A program made the position numbers and the translations under genes. The notes beneath the pieces are model-generated. The model had not been told where the DNA came from, ran no database searches, and was given only the letters and a program-made list of their open reading frames with translations. Below, piece by piece: positions 8,361-15,001 of a DNA stretch of 36,053 nucleotides. The stretch spans positions 1 to 36,053 of the forward strand of contig DETV01000074.1 in assembly GCA_002361775.1 (NCBI GenBank). Reading direction: 5' to 3'. Every line of letters begins with the position of its first letter. The first letter of the stretch is position 1. This DNA is from Eubacterium sp. UBA3279. Lineage in GTDB: Bacteria > Bacillota > Clostridia > Lachnospirales > Lachnospiraceae.

Positions 8361-9386
8361 ATGAGAAACACAGCAGCAGGAATCCAGTCTGAAATCGCAA
8401 AAGGCGCATTCAGACCTCACACAGCACTTACAAACATGGCTCTGGCATATTACCAGAATGCAGCTAACTACTTCGCAAAGGCTCTTTTCCCAACCTGTCC
8501 GGTAAGTCTTTCTTCTGACAACTACTATGAGTTCAGCAAGGAAGATCTTCTGAGAGATAACTGGAGCAGAAAACCTGCTTATGGAAAAGTTGATCCTACA
8601 GTAGTAGGCGAGAGCATGAAACCTTATGTATGCCAGGTAGACCAGATGATCATGGGAATTGATCAGATTCGCCAGACCGATCTCAGCAGAAGACAGGGAC
8701 CAACCACAATGCAGCCGAAACAGCAGAGAGTAAAAACCATTGCAGAACAGGCGAATATCCATCAGGATCGTCTGTTTGCGGAAAGCTACTTCAAAGCCGG
8801 TGCATGGAAGAATGAACTTTCCGGAGTTGACACTACAAGCCCTTCAACCAATGAGTTTATTAAATTCAGCAATGCAAACTCTGATCCGATTGCATTTATT
8901 GATAGCGAGAAGACAAGCATGAATCAGCAGACGGGACGTATGCCGAACCGCCTTGGTCTTGGTATCAATGTATTTAATGCCCTGAAGGTGCATCCGGCAA
9001 TCCTTGAAAGAGTTAAATATGGCGGAAGCACTGCAAACCCAGCGTCTGTAACAGAAAACGTTCTGGCACAGCTCTTCGGAGTAGAAAAGATCGTGGTGCT
9101 TAAATCCATCATGAACAATGCCGGCATGGGAGAAGATGAAAACATGCAGTACATCGGAGATCCGGATGCATTCCTTCTTGCCTATGCCACAAACGCACCG
9201 AGCATTGATGAACCGTCTGCCGGCTACATCTTTACATGGGATATGCTTGGAAATGGACAGATGCTTCCGATTCTGAACTATCTTGGCGAGAATGGAACAC
9301 ATACAGAATACGTGGAAGGACTTATGGCAACAGATATGCATAAGACATCCGATGATCTGGCGAGATTCTACAAATCTGCAGTCTAA
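8361..9386 (+). CDS. Major capsid protein
   Basis: 341 residues, strong RBS (AAAGGAGG, ending 10 nt upstream). No cleaved N-terminal delta domain is obvious. Family-type stretches include 'LALTNMALAYYQ'-like N-terminal helix (TALTNMALAYYQNAANYFAKALFP), 'KVDPTVVGESMKPYVCQVD', 'NRLGLGINVFNALKVHPAILERVKYGG' and the C-terminal 'YVEGLMATDMHKTSDDLARFYKSAV'. The size, location after scaffold/decoration and before connectors, and relation to major capsid proteins of skin-like and clostridial phages support the call. It would form the HK97-fold icosahedral shell. Confidence 0.88.
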   Translation: MRNTAAGIQSEIAKGAFRPHTALTNMALAYYQNAANYFAKALFPTCPVSLSSDNYYEFSKEDLLRDNWSRKPAYGKVDPTVVGESMKPYVCQVDQMIMGIDQIRQTDLSRRQGPTTMQPKQQRVKTIAEQANIHQDRLFAESYFKAGAWKNELSGVDTTSPSTNEFIKFSNANSDPIAFIDSEKTSMNQQTGRMPNRLGLGINVFNALKVHPAILERVKYGGSTANPASVTENVLAQLFGVEKIVVLKSIMNNAGMGEDENMQYIGDPDAFLLAYATNAPSIDEPSAGYIFTWDMLGNGQMLPILNYLGENGTHTEYVEGLMATDMHKTSDDLARFYKSAV

Positions 9387-9397
9387 GGAGGTGCAAT

Positions 9398-9832
9398 ATG
9401 AAGCTTGTTGCAAATAAACCATGCACTCTGAGCGGAAAACGATACTTCATCGGAGAGGAAATCCCGGCCGAAGCAGTCACTGATCCGGTAGCTCTTGAAA
9501 AAATGGGAGTGCTGACTGTGATTCGTGACGGTATTCCGGTTGAAATACTTGAGGAATGCGTGGCATCAGTCGGAGAAGTATTCTTCAAAATCGAAATCGT
9601 AAAAGGAGATAAGGGCTTCGATTTGGACGTTACAGAGCCTCAGCTTCAGGAAGCAGTAAAAACTATGCAGATGAACCAGAAGGATGCTGTAGCTCATATT
9701 AGAGACACTGTAGAGGATAATACAGTGCTTATCTTTCTGAATGCAGTAGATTCGAGAACTGCTGTAAAGAAAGAAGCTGAAACTAAGGCGAAGAGCCTTG
9801 GGGAACTGGAGGAAAGCGCAGGTGATGCCTGA
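9398..9832 (+). CDS. Unidentified protein at the YqbF position
   Basis: 144 residues; RBS AAGGAGG before the ATG. The first ~70 residues read like a small beta domain ('KLVANKPCTLSGKRYFIGEEIPAEAVTDP'), resembling the short N-terminal domain of YqbF-type proteins, and the rest is helical ('QLQEAVKTMQMNQKDAVAHIRD', 'RTAVKKEAETKAKSLGELEES'). It lies immediately after the capsid gene and overlaps the next start by one base. A role in head completion or capsid gene-linked assembly is inferred from position only. Confidence 0.7.
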   Translation: MKLVANKPCTLSGKRYFIGEEIPAEAVTDPVALEKMGVLTVIRDGIPVEILEECVASVGEVFFKIEIVKGDKGFDLDVTEPQLQEAVKTMQMNQKDAVAHIRDTVEDNTVLIFLNAVDSRTAVKKEAETKAKSLGELEESAGDA

Positions 9833-10275
9833 TGCCTGGAACATATCAGTACGAACCGGGGAATATTGCTAAATACGGAAAAGACCGTATGCGTTTTGAA
9901 CTCGGAGATGTAATGGTCGAGGGAAAAGAAAAGACTTGTGCGCTCTGCGATGAGGAATACAATGCGGTGATTCCGGAAAAGGTTCCGACGGCGAGACAAT
10001 GGAAAAAAGCAAAACTTCGTTGCCTTGAAAGCATTATGCGGAAGTTTGCATTTGAACCCGATACAAAGGTTGGCCCACTCTCCTTATCCATGGGGGAACG
10101 GGCCAAACTATGGAAAGAGATGTATGAGGATCTGAAAAAAGACTTGAAAGCCAGTGCAGCTTCGGCCGAAGCAATTCTTTCGTTGGCAGAAAATCCAGAA
10201 ACAGGGCGGATAACACCGCCTTATTTTTATGCCGGAATGATGTCGCATGAGGAAACAGAGGGGGAAGACATATGA
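9832..10275 (+). CDS. Putative head-tail adaptor (YqbG position)
   Basis: 147 residues, with ATG overlapping the previous TGA (TGATG). Contains a CxxC pair 'CALCDEEY', then a helical region 'RQWKKAKLRCLESIMRKFAFE' and 'MGERAKLWKEMYEDLKKDLK', compatible with the helical head-tail adaptor fold (gp6/gp15-like). No strong sequence signature is recognised; the function is inferred from the conserved order capsid - x - adaptor - stopper - gp10. It overlaps the next gene by 4 nt. Confidence 0.6.
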   Translation: MPGTYQYEPGNIAKYGKDRMRFELGDVMVEGKEKTCALCDEEYNAVIPEKVPTARQWKKAKLRCLESIMRKFAFEPDTKVGPLSLSMGERAKLWKEMYEDLKKDLKASAASAEAILSLAENPETGRITPPYFYAGMMSHEETEGEDI

Positions 10276-10634
10276 TGTTCGGAAACACAATGTACCTTCG
10301 TCCGGGAAATCTCTGGAAGAGCTTCCGGGTATTGAAGATGCATGTGGACAATGTAGATGGATATGCAAAGAACTCATATGAGGATACGGGAACTATAGTG
10401 GATGGAATTCTTGCACAGGCGACTTCGAATGAGAGGGAGCTGACAAAACACCTATGGGACCAGAAACTGCATTCCCTGACGCATACCCTTGTGGTATCTG
10501 GAAGATGTGATCTCAAAAAGTCAGATATTCTTGCATATGAGGAAAAAGCATATTTAGTTCTTGCTGTTGATAATGCCGGAGACCTTGGGGTTGCCGGCAT
10601 TGCTTATCTTGAAGAAAGGAATGATCTGAAATGA
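10272..10634 (+). CDS. Putative head closure / stopper protein (YqbH position)
   Basis: 120 residues, ATG-TGA overlaps at both ends. Predicted mostly beta: 'TMYLRPGNLWKSFRVLKMHVDNVDGYAKNSYEDTGTIVDGILAQA' then 'HTLVVSGRCDLKKSDILAYEEKAYLVLAVDNAG'. Such a small beta-barrel between the adaptor and the gp10-like protein is the usual stopper (SPP1 gp16-like) that closes the portal channel after packaging. The ' HTL V-SG . D-K--D-L-Y--K-Y-V' pattern is typical of head closure Hoc/stopper proteins. Confidence 0.65.
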   Translation: MMFGNTMYLRPGNLWKSFRVLKMHVDNVDGYAKNSYEDTGTIVDGILAQATSNERELTKHLWDQKLHSLTHTLVVSGRCDLKKSDILAYEEKAYLVLAVDNAGDLGVAGIAYLEERNDLK

Positions 10635-11008
10635 GTCCGGAGGCAGCAGCGGCAGCTGTACAGGAAGAAGTAAAGAACCGCGTAGAGCGAACCAAACGGC
10701 AGGTTGATGCAAAGATGATGCAGGGTGCAAATGAACTCAGGAATGCTGCTCTTACGGTATTGGCCAATCCAAGTCCTTCAGCTCCCGGAAGTCCACCGGG
10801 TGTAAGGAGCGGAAACTTGAGAAGAAACTGGAATATGTACAGTTCTGGCGGTGGAGGAAATGGCATATTCGGAATCCAATCTGGAATGCACTACTCGGGA
10901 TACCTGGAACATGGAACAAGCAAAATGGCAGCCCGTCCTTATGTTGAAAAAATCAAAGAAACTGCAATGCCGGAGATTCTGGCATTGTTCTCGGAGTTAG
11001 GAGGGTAA
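10631..11008 (+). CDS. HK97 gp10-like tail completion protein
   Basis: 125 residues. The hallmark of the HK97-gp10 family is clear: a helical N-terminus (EEVKNRVERTKRQVDAKMMQGANELRNAA), 'SAPGSPPGVRSGNLRRNW' and the C-terminal 'YSGYLEHGTSKMAARPYVEKI'. Members join the head-tail interface as tail completion or connector proteins. The start overlaps the previous stop (ATGA). Confidence 0.88.
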   Translation: MSPEAAAAAVQEEVKNRVERTKRQVDAKMMQGANELRNAALTVLANPSPSAPGSPPGVRSGNLRRNWNMYSSGGGGNGIFGIQSGMHYSGYLEHGTSKMAARPYVEKIKETAMPEILALFSELGG

Positions 11009-11311
11009 ATGTTACTGACTGAAGAAACAAAGAAAGTTATAAATCTTGCTGAAATCGGAAGAGGATCTCTTATCTCGGCGAAAAATAAAACCTGGGATAA
11101 AGCGCAGTCTGGAATAGTGACAGAAGCGACTGTTGACACCATCACAGTTTTATTCCTTCCAGAAACACAGAATATCCAGAATCATTTCGTGATTCAGGCT
11201 GAGGCTATTGAAAAAGGAATGTGGACTATCAGATATTCTTCTGACGGAATGGAAACGGTGAACGTATATGAGGGGAGTGTAGAAGATGGATCTGAATCAG
11301 TTGCTGTATAG
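11009..11311 (+). CDS. Small unidentified connector-region protein
   Basis: 100 residues with a good RBS (TTAGGAGGG) and start directly after the gp10-like stop. Predicted beta-rich ('GIVTEATVDTITVLFLPETQNIQNHFVIQAEAIEKGMWTIRYSSDG'), no recognised family. It overlaps the next gene by 26 nt. Its position between gp10-like and tail-terminator-like genes suggests a head-tail joining role. Confidence 0.65.
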   Translation: MLLTEETKKVINLAEIGRGSLISAKNKTWDKAQSGIVTEATVDTITVLFLPETQNIQNHFVIQAEAIEKGMWTIRYSSDGMETVNVYEGSVEDGSESVAV

Positions 11312-12155
11312 AAGATTATCTCAGGACAACCTTCTGAACGGAACTCTAGCCAAGTACGCAGATAAGCCGGCCATCTTTAACACAGAGTTTCCTCCTGATC
11401 AGCAGGAGGGATGGAATGGGAAAAGCCAGTATCCAAGGATTTCTTATGTCTTCAACAAACAGGTGGATACAAAGCGGTCTTCATCTGGCCAGCTTACTGT
11501 CGCATTGTACGACATCATGGACCCGCTTGAAGTAGAGAAGATGGAAGTTGCTATCAGGAATTGTCTTCAGGACGTGGTGATGAAACCAGAAGGGGAGGCA
11601 CCTATGTGCTTTGCATGGGCCAGAAGCGAACCTTACATCCTGGAAGGAAACGCAGTGCTGTGCAAAGAAATTGTGTTCGATATTCTGGAATACCCCGCAC
11701 AGGAAACTACGGATCCAGATCCTGTTATGGCGTTGAACAGGTATATTAAGAATCTTTTCCCAGAATGCATAGTTTTTGGAATTGATGAGTTATCAGAATA
11801 CACCATTCCGGCAGATACTCCTGTTTTCTATTCTGGACTGAAATCAATTGACAGCACAGATGGCCATTGCAGGAGTAGCCTGTCGTGGTTCAATGCAGTT
11901 ATTTCGGTGCATCTCCTGTGCCCGAAACCGTCATTGCGGTTGAAGATGATGGCCGCACTTCACCAGAGCTTAGCGAAGGATGAAGAGATCATCATGTTTG
12001 ATGATTCCCCAATGGTCGTGAAAGCTCTGAAAATGAACAACAATGCTGATTACCTTAGAGAGGGGCAGATGTCTCTGACAGGGTATTATGCGTGCTTAAA
12101 AGACGCATTTAAGCAGCCTGGTATATCAGGCGTAACAATCAACGATCTTACATGA
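11286..12155 (+). CDS. Putative tail terminator-like protein, possibly two-domain
   Basis: 289 residues, about twice the size of a usual tail terminator. The N-terminal part ('LLYRRLSQDNLLNGTLAKYADKPAIFNTEFPPDQ', 'QYPRISYVFNKQVDTKRSSSGQLTVALYD') has the layout of DUF3168/gpU-like terminators: helix, Ala/Pro-rich strand, conserved PRISY-type strand. The second half ('LNRYIKNLFPECIVFGIDELSEY', 'WFNAVISVHLLCPKPSLRLKMMAALHQSL', 'LTGYYACL') could be a second, degenerate copy or another fold. It precedes the sheath genes, where the tail terminator is expected. Domain duplication is an inference. Confidence 0.6.
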   Translation: MDLNQLLYRRLSQDNLLNGTLAKYADKPAIFNTEFPPDQQEGWNGKSQYPRISYVFNKQVDTKRSSSGQLTVALYDIMDPLEVEKMEVAIRNCLQDVVMKPEGEAPMCFAWARSEPYILEGNAVLCKEIVFDILEYPAQETTDPDPVMALNRYIKNLFPECIVFGIDELSEYTIPADTPVFYSGLKSIDSTDGHCRSSLSWFNAVISVHLLCPKPSLRLKMMAALHQSLAKDEEIIMFDDSPMVVKALKMNNNADYLREGQMSLTGYYACLKDAFKQPGISGVTINDLT

Positions 12156-12167
12156 AAGGAGTAAGCA

Positions 12168-12389
12168 ATGGCAGAAAAAGATATCAAGAAGACACCGGCT
12201 ACGACACAAACAGTACAGCCGTCCGCTGACAAGTACACCATCCAGGAACTTGAAAATGCAAGCACAAAAGTATTTGGAGTTCCTCGCGAATGTGCAGTAG
12301 CAGCCTTCAAAGGCTGCAAAAAAACAGAAATGACTGTTGCGGAAGCGAAACAGATCATTGATAGATTCATGAAAAAGGAGGTCAAATAA
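12168..12389 (+). CDS. YqzN/YkzM-domain small protein
   Basis: 73 residues, RBS AAAGGAG. The core 'KYTIQELENASTKVFGVPRECAVAAF' followed by 'MTVAEAKQIIDRFMKKEVK' matches the YqzN/YkzM domain (Y-T-x-x-E/Q-L-..-S-..-F, then a second helix ending in F.K.EV). These small proteins are encoded immediately before the sheath gene in PBSX and the skin element, exactly as here. Function unknown. Confidence 0.75.
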   Translation: MAEKDIKKTPATTQTVQPSADKYTIQELENASTKVFGVPRECAVAAFKGCKKTEMTVAEAKQIIDRFMKKEVK

Positions 12390-13799
12390 ATGGCAGGTTA
12401 TTTTTCTCTTGGAGAAAACAAAATCCGTCCCGGTGCATTCTTCAATGTACAGAAAAGAGGGGACGAAACAAACTTTGGAGCAATTGATGGTGTTGTAGCA
12501 GCGCTTTTCAAGTCTTCGATCGGACCACTTGGAAAAGCTACAGTTCTTCCGGCAGCTGAAGGATATGAAAATACCTTTGGTACTGGAGGCACCACAGATG
12601 CATTAAGAGAAGCGTTTTATGGAGGCGCTGTCAAACTTATCGCTGTTCGAGTAGGAAACGGTGGTACGGTTGGCAGCGCCTCTCTTGCTTGTGCAACAGG
12701 CAAGGCAAAGCTTTCAACAAAATATCCAAGCGGTGCAAAATTTACAGCAACAATCAGAGAGAAGCTTGGTGATTCCTCAAAGAAGGAGTGCATTGTATAT
12801 CTGGATGGTTCTGAATTTGAAAAGGTAACATTTGCAGCAGGAGCAGAAGAAGCTACTGCGCTGAAAGAAGCATTTGCTTCCTCAAAGAACTTTGTAGTCG
12901 ATATTACTGATGCATCAGGAGCCGTTACAGCGGTTAGCCAGTCCGCTTTCGCAGATGGCGCAGATCCGACAGTAACAAACGCAGACTACAGTGCCGGATT
13001 AAAAGAAGTGGAGAAATATTACTTCAACACCATTTGTGTTGATACAGAAGACGCCGCTGTCCATGCATTGGTAGCGGCATTTCTTGACCGAATTTATCTG
13101 GCTGGCTCTTTTGGAATGGCAATTGTCACTCCAAAACCTTCCTCTTCACTGGAAGATAGGATGACATCCATCTCCAGCTTCGATACCGAAAACGTAATCG
13201 CGCCGCTGAATGCGAATGCCAATGCCGGCAATGAAGAGCTGAAAGGATATCAGGTGGCTGCGTATATTGCGGGTGTTGTAGCCGCTACTCCTGCGAACCA
13301 GTCCGTTACACACGCTACTCTTAGCAGATACAGCGTTCTGAATGAAATCCTTACAAATACAGAGATGGAAGTAGCTGAAGAAAAAGGCTGTCTGGTCCTC
13401 TCTACGGCTTCTGATGGGGCTGTATGGCTTGACAATGGTGTTAATACCTTGGTTCATCCGGATGCCAACCACGACAGCGGATGGAAGAAAATCCGTAGAA
13501 CAAAGACACGTTATGAACTTCTGAATAGAGCAAATGCAGCAGCTGACGCACTGGTTGGAAAGGTTGATAACGATACAAACGGAAGAGCCACTATCATGGC
13601 AGCTATCCAGGGTATCTGCAATGCCATGGAGGCAGAAGGAAAGATCCAGTACGGCAATGTAACTGAATCTACAACTGTTACTACTGATGGAGACACCTGT
13701 GGATTTGATATCGAAGTGATCGATCTGGATTCTGCAGAGCACATCTATCTGAATTACTACTTCCAGTTCAGCACTATTGTTGCTGCATCTGGAGAATAA
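12390..13799 (+). CDS. Tail sheath protein (XkdK/YqbK family)
   Basis: 469 residues, AAGGAGG RBS, starting right after the small gene. N-terminus 'IRPGAFFNVQKRGDETNFGAIDGVVAALFKSSIGPLG' and the strand 'EAFYGGAVKLIAVRVGNGGT' are typical for PBSX-type sheaths; the C-terminal part ('GRATIMAAIQGICNAMEAEGKIQYGNV', 'DIEVIDLDSAEHIYLNYYFQFST') is the conserved sheath handshake domain. It polymerises around the tube and contracts on infection; its presence is the main evidence that the virion is a contractile-tailed phage. Confidence 0.93.
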   Translation: MAGYFSLGENKIRPGAFFNVQKRGDETNFGAIDGVVAALFKSSIGPLGKATVLPAAEGYENTFGTGGTTDALREAFYGGAVKLIAVRVGNGGTVGSASLACATGKAKLSTKYPSGAKFTATIREKLGDSSKKECIVYLDGSEFEKVTFAAGAEEATALKEAFASSKNFVVDITDASGAVTAVSQSAFADGADPTVTNADYSAGLKEVEKYYFNTICVDTEDAAVHALVAAFLDRIYLAGSFGMAIVTPKPSSSLEDRMTSISSFDTENVIAPLNANANAGNEELKGYQVAAYIAGVVAATPANQSVTHATLSRYSVLNEILTNTEMEVAEEKGCLVLSTASDGAVWLDNGVNTLVHPDANHDSGWKKIRRTKTRYELLNRANAAADALVGKVDNDTNGRATIMAAIQGICNAMEAEGKIQYGNVTESTTVTTDGDTCGFDIEVIDLDSAEHIYLNYYFQFSTIVAASGE

Positions 13800-13817
13800 G
13801 AAAAGGGGGAATAAATA

Positions 13818-14273
13818 ATGCTGAATAAGAGTGCGGCTACTGATGCCAGACACAGCAGATCCGGCAAAGACGCGATGCTTTATAACTCTGCTGGAAAACC
13901 ATTTGCACAGGTTGAAAGTTTCACTACCAAAGGTTCATTTAATAACTACAAATATGCGCCTCTTGGCCAGAACAGAGAGCTTGAGGTTAATGGAACCGTA
14001 GGAGTTACCGTAAATATTTCCGAAATCGTAGTTCTTGATGGCGAGCTGTTTAATGCGGTTATCAATGCTATTGCAAACGGAGAATCTCCTGTTCAGATGT
14101 TTACAGGAGTTATCGAAGGAAGAAATGGATCACAGGAACGTGTGACCTACAGAGAGTGTATCCTTTCCGGAGACAGCGATATCCAGAATGTATCTACTGG
14201 AGATGTACTGAAAAGAGCTTTTGCCTTGCATTGCAACGGCAAGGTTGAAAACAAAAGCACACTGACAATCTGA
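13818..14273 (+). CDS. Tail tube protein (XkdM/YqbM family)
   Basis: 151 residues, RBS AAAAGGGGG. 'GKDAMLYNSAGKPFAQVESFTTKGSFNNYKYAPLGQ' and 'ITLHC..GKVENK'-like ending (FALHCNGKVENKSTLTI) match PBSX XkdM tube proteins. It forms the inner tube that the sheath drives into the host. Order sheath - tube - chaperone - tape measure is the standard arrangement. Confidence 0.9.
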   Translation: MLNKSAATDARHSRSGKDAMLYNSAGKPFAQVESFTTKGSFNNYKYAPLGQNRELEVNGTVGVTVNISEIVVLDGELFNAVINAIANGESPVQMFTGVIEGRNGSQERVTYRECILSGDSDIQNVSTGDVLKRAFALHCNGKVENKSTLTI

Positions 14274-14283
14274 TTTCTATTAA

Positions 14284-14312
14284 GAGGGGCTGCGTATCAG
14301 TCCCTCGTTTTT
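14284..14312 (+). terminator. Terminator between tube and chaperone genes
   Basis: GAGGGGCTG (14284-14292) pairs with CAGTCCCTC (14298-14306), one G-U pair, 5-nt loop, followed by G and five T. It would lower expression of chaperone and tape measure relative to sheath and tube, in keeping with their stoichiometry. Confidence 0.7.
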
Positions 14313-14328
14313 AACAGGAGGAAAAGAA

Positions 14329-14841
14329 ATGAATAAAGATTTTATGGATCCGGAATTAACAGAGGAAGAGAAAAGAGAAACTATCCTTGCAAATGAAGAT
14401 GATTATCTGGAAGGATTATTGGCAGCAGCAGATGATGCAGCAAACGATACCAAGAAGATCGATATCATCCGTAATGAACGAAGGTATTTCTCCTTCAGCA
14501 TTCATTCACTTACTGATGAAATGTTAAAAGATATTCGTAAGAAATATACGAAATATACCAAGAATCGTCGCCAGGGCATCCGGGTTGCGGACGAACTGGA
14601 TATGCCAAAGTACAGAGCTTCTCTGATTTACAACTCCACTACAGAAGAAGACAAAGCCAAACTGTGGGATAATCCTGCTGTCAAAAAGGGTCTGGAAGCA
14701 AAAGGCATCTGCATTATCAATGCTCTCGATGTAATTGACGCTGTTCTCCTTCCGGGAGAAAAAGACCGCATTATGGATATCATTGATGATGTTAATGGCT
14801 TCAACAATGAAGAACTGAAGGCTGAAACTGCAAAAAACTGA
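14329..14841 (+). CDS. Tail assembly chaperone, XkdN-like (zero-frame product)
   Basis: 170 residues; RBS CAGGAGG. The core 'RRYFSFSIHSLTDEMLKDIRKKYTKYTKNRRQG', 'YRASLIYNSTTEEDKAKLW' and 'IINALDVIDAVLLPGEKDRIMDIIDDVNG' are typical of XkdN. It is the equivalent of lambda gpG: it coats the tape measure during tail assembly and is not in the virion. The last sense codons AAA AAC sit in a -1 slippery heptamer (14832-14838) immediately before TGA, so a fraction of ribosomes should shift into the -1 frame and add the 49-codon extension to give a ~221-residue product. Confidence 0.88.
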   Translation: MNKDFMDPELTEEEKRETILANEDDYLEGLLAAADDAANDTKKIDIIRNERRYFSFSIHSLTDEMLKDIRKKYTKYTKNRRQGIRVADELDMPKYRASLIYNSTTEEDKAKLWDNPAVKKGLEAKGICIINALDVIDAVLLPGEKDRIMDIIDDVNGFNNEELKAETAKN

Positions 14842-14874
14842 TTATGGCCGGTGGGAAGTCAACATTGCTCCACC
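14832..14874 (+). promoter_or_regulatory. Programmed -1 ribosomal frameshift signal
   Basis: A-AAA-AAC at 14832-14838 is in exactly the X-XXY-YYZ phase relative to the XkdN-like frame (codons GCA AAA AAC TGA). Eleven nt downstream, GGTGGG (14850-14855) can pair with TCCACC (14869-14874), a candidate stimulatory stem. After a -1 slip the frame reads CTG ATT ATG GCC and continues open to 14993. This is the same logic as the conserved G/GT frameshift in tail chaperones of many tailed phages. Confidence 0.8.
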
Positions 14875-14993
14875 ACATATTTCAACGCCAAGGTTTATTG
14901 CCAAGTGAAGTAATGAGTCTGCCCTCTGGAGAGAGGGCTTTTCTTTTTGCTTCAACCAGGCTATGGATCGAGGCGAATACGAAAAAGGGGTGA
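14844..14993 (+). CDS. -1 frame extension of the tail assembly chaperone
   Basis: 49 codons from ATG 14844 to TGA 14991-14993, in the -1 frame relative to the XkdN-like gene. It reads MAGGKSTLLHHIFQRQ... then LPSEVMSLPSGERAF, a compact helical segment whose 'LPSEV...P.GERAF.FAS' pattern is what one sees for the T extension of tail chaperones just before the tape measure. There is no RBS before its ATG, so production as the C-terminal part of a frameshift fusion is more likely than independent translation. It ends 8 nt before the tape measure start. Confidence 0.75.
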   Translation: MAGGKSTLLHHIFQRQGLLPSEVMSLPSGERAFLFASTRLWIEANTKKG

Positions 14994-15001
14994 CATGGTA
15001 A

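Noticed and set aside
13146..13853. 235-codon minus-strand frame opposite the sheath gene
   Set aside because: Antisense to a clear tail sheath gene, no RBS, Ser/Cys-rich composition unlike a real protein.
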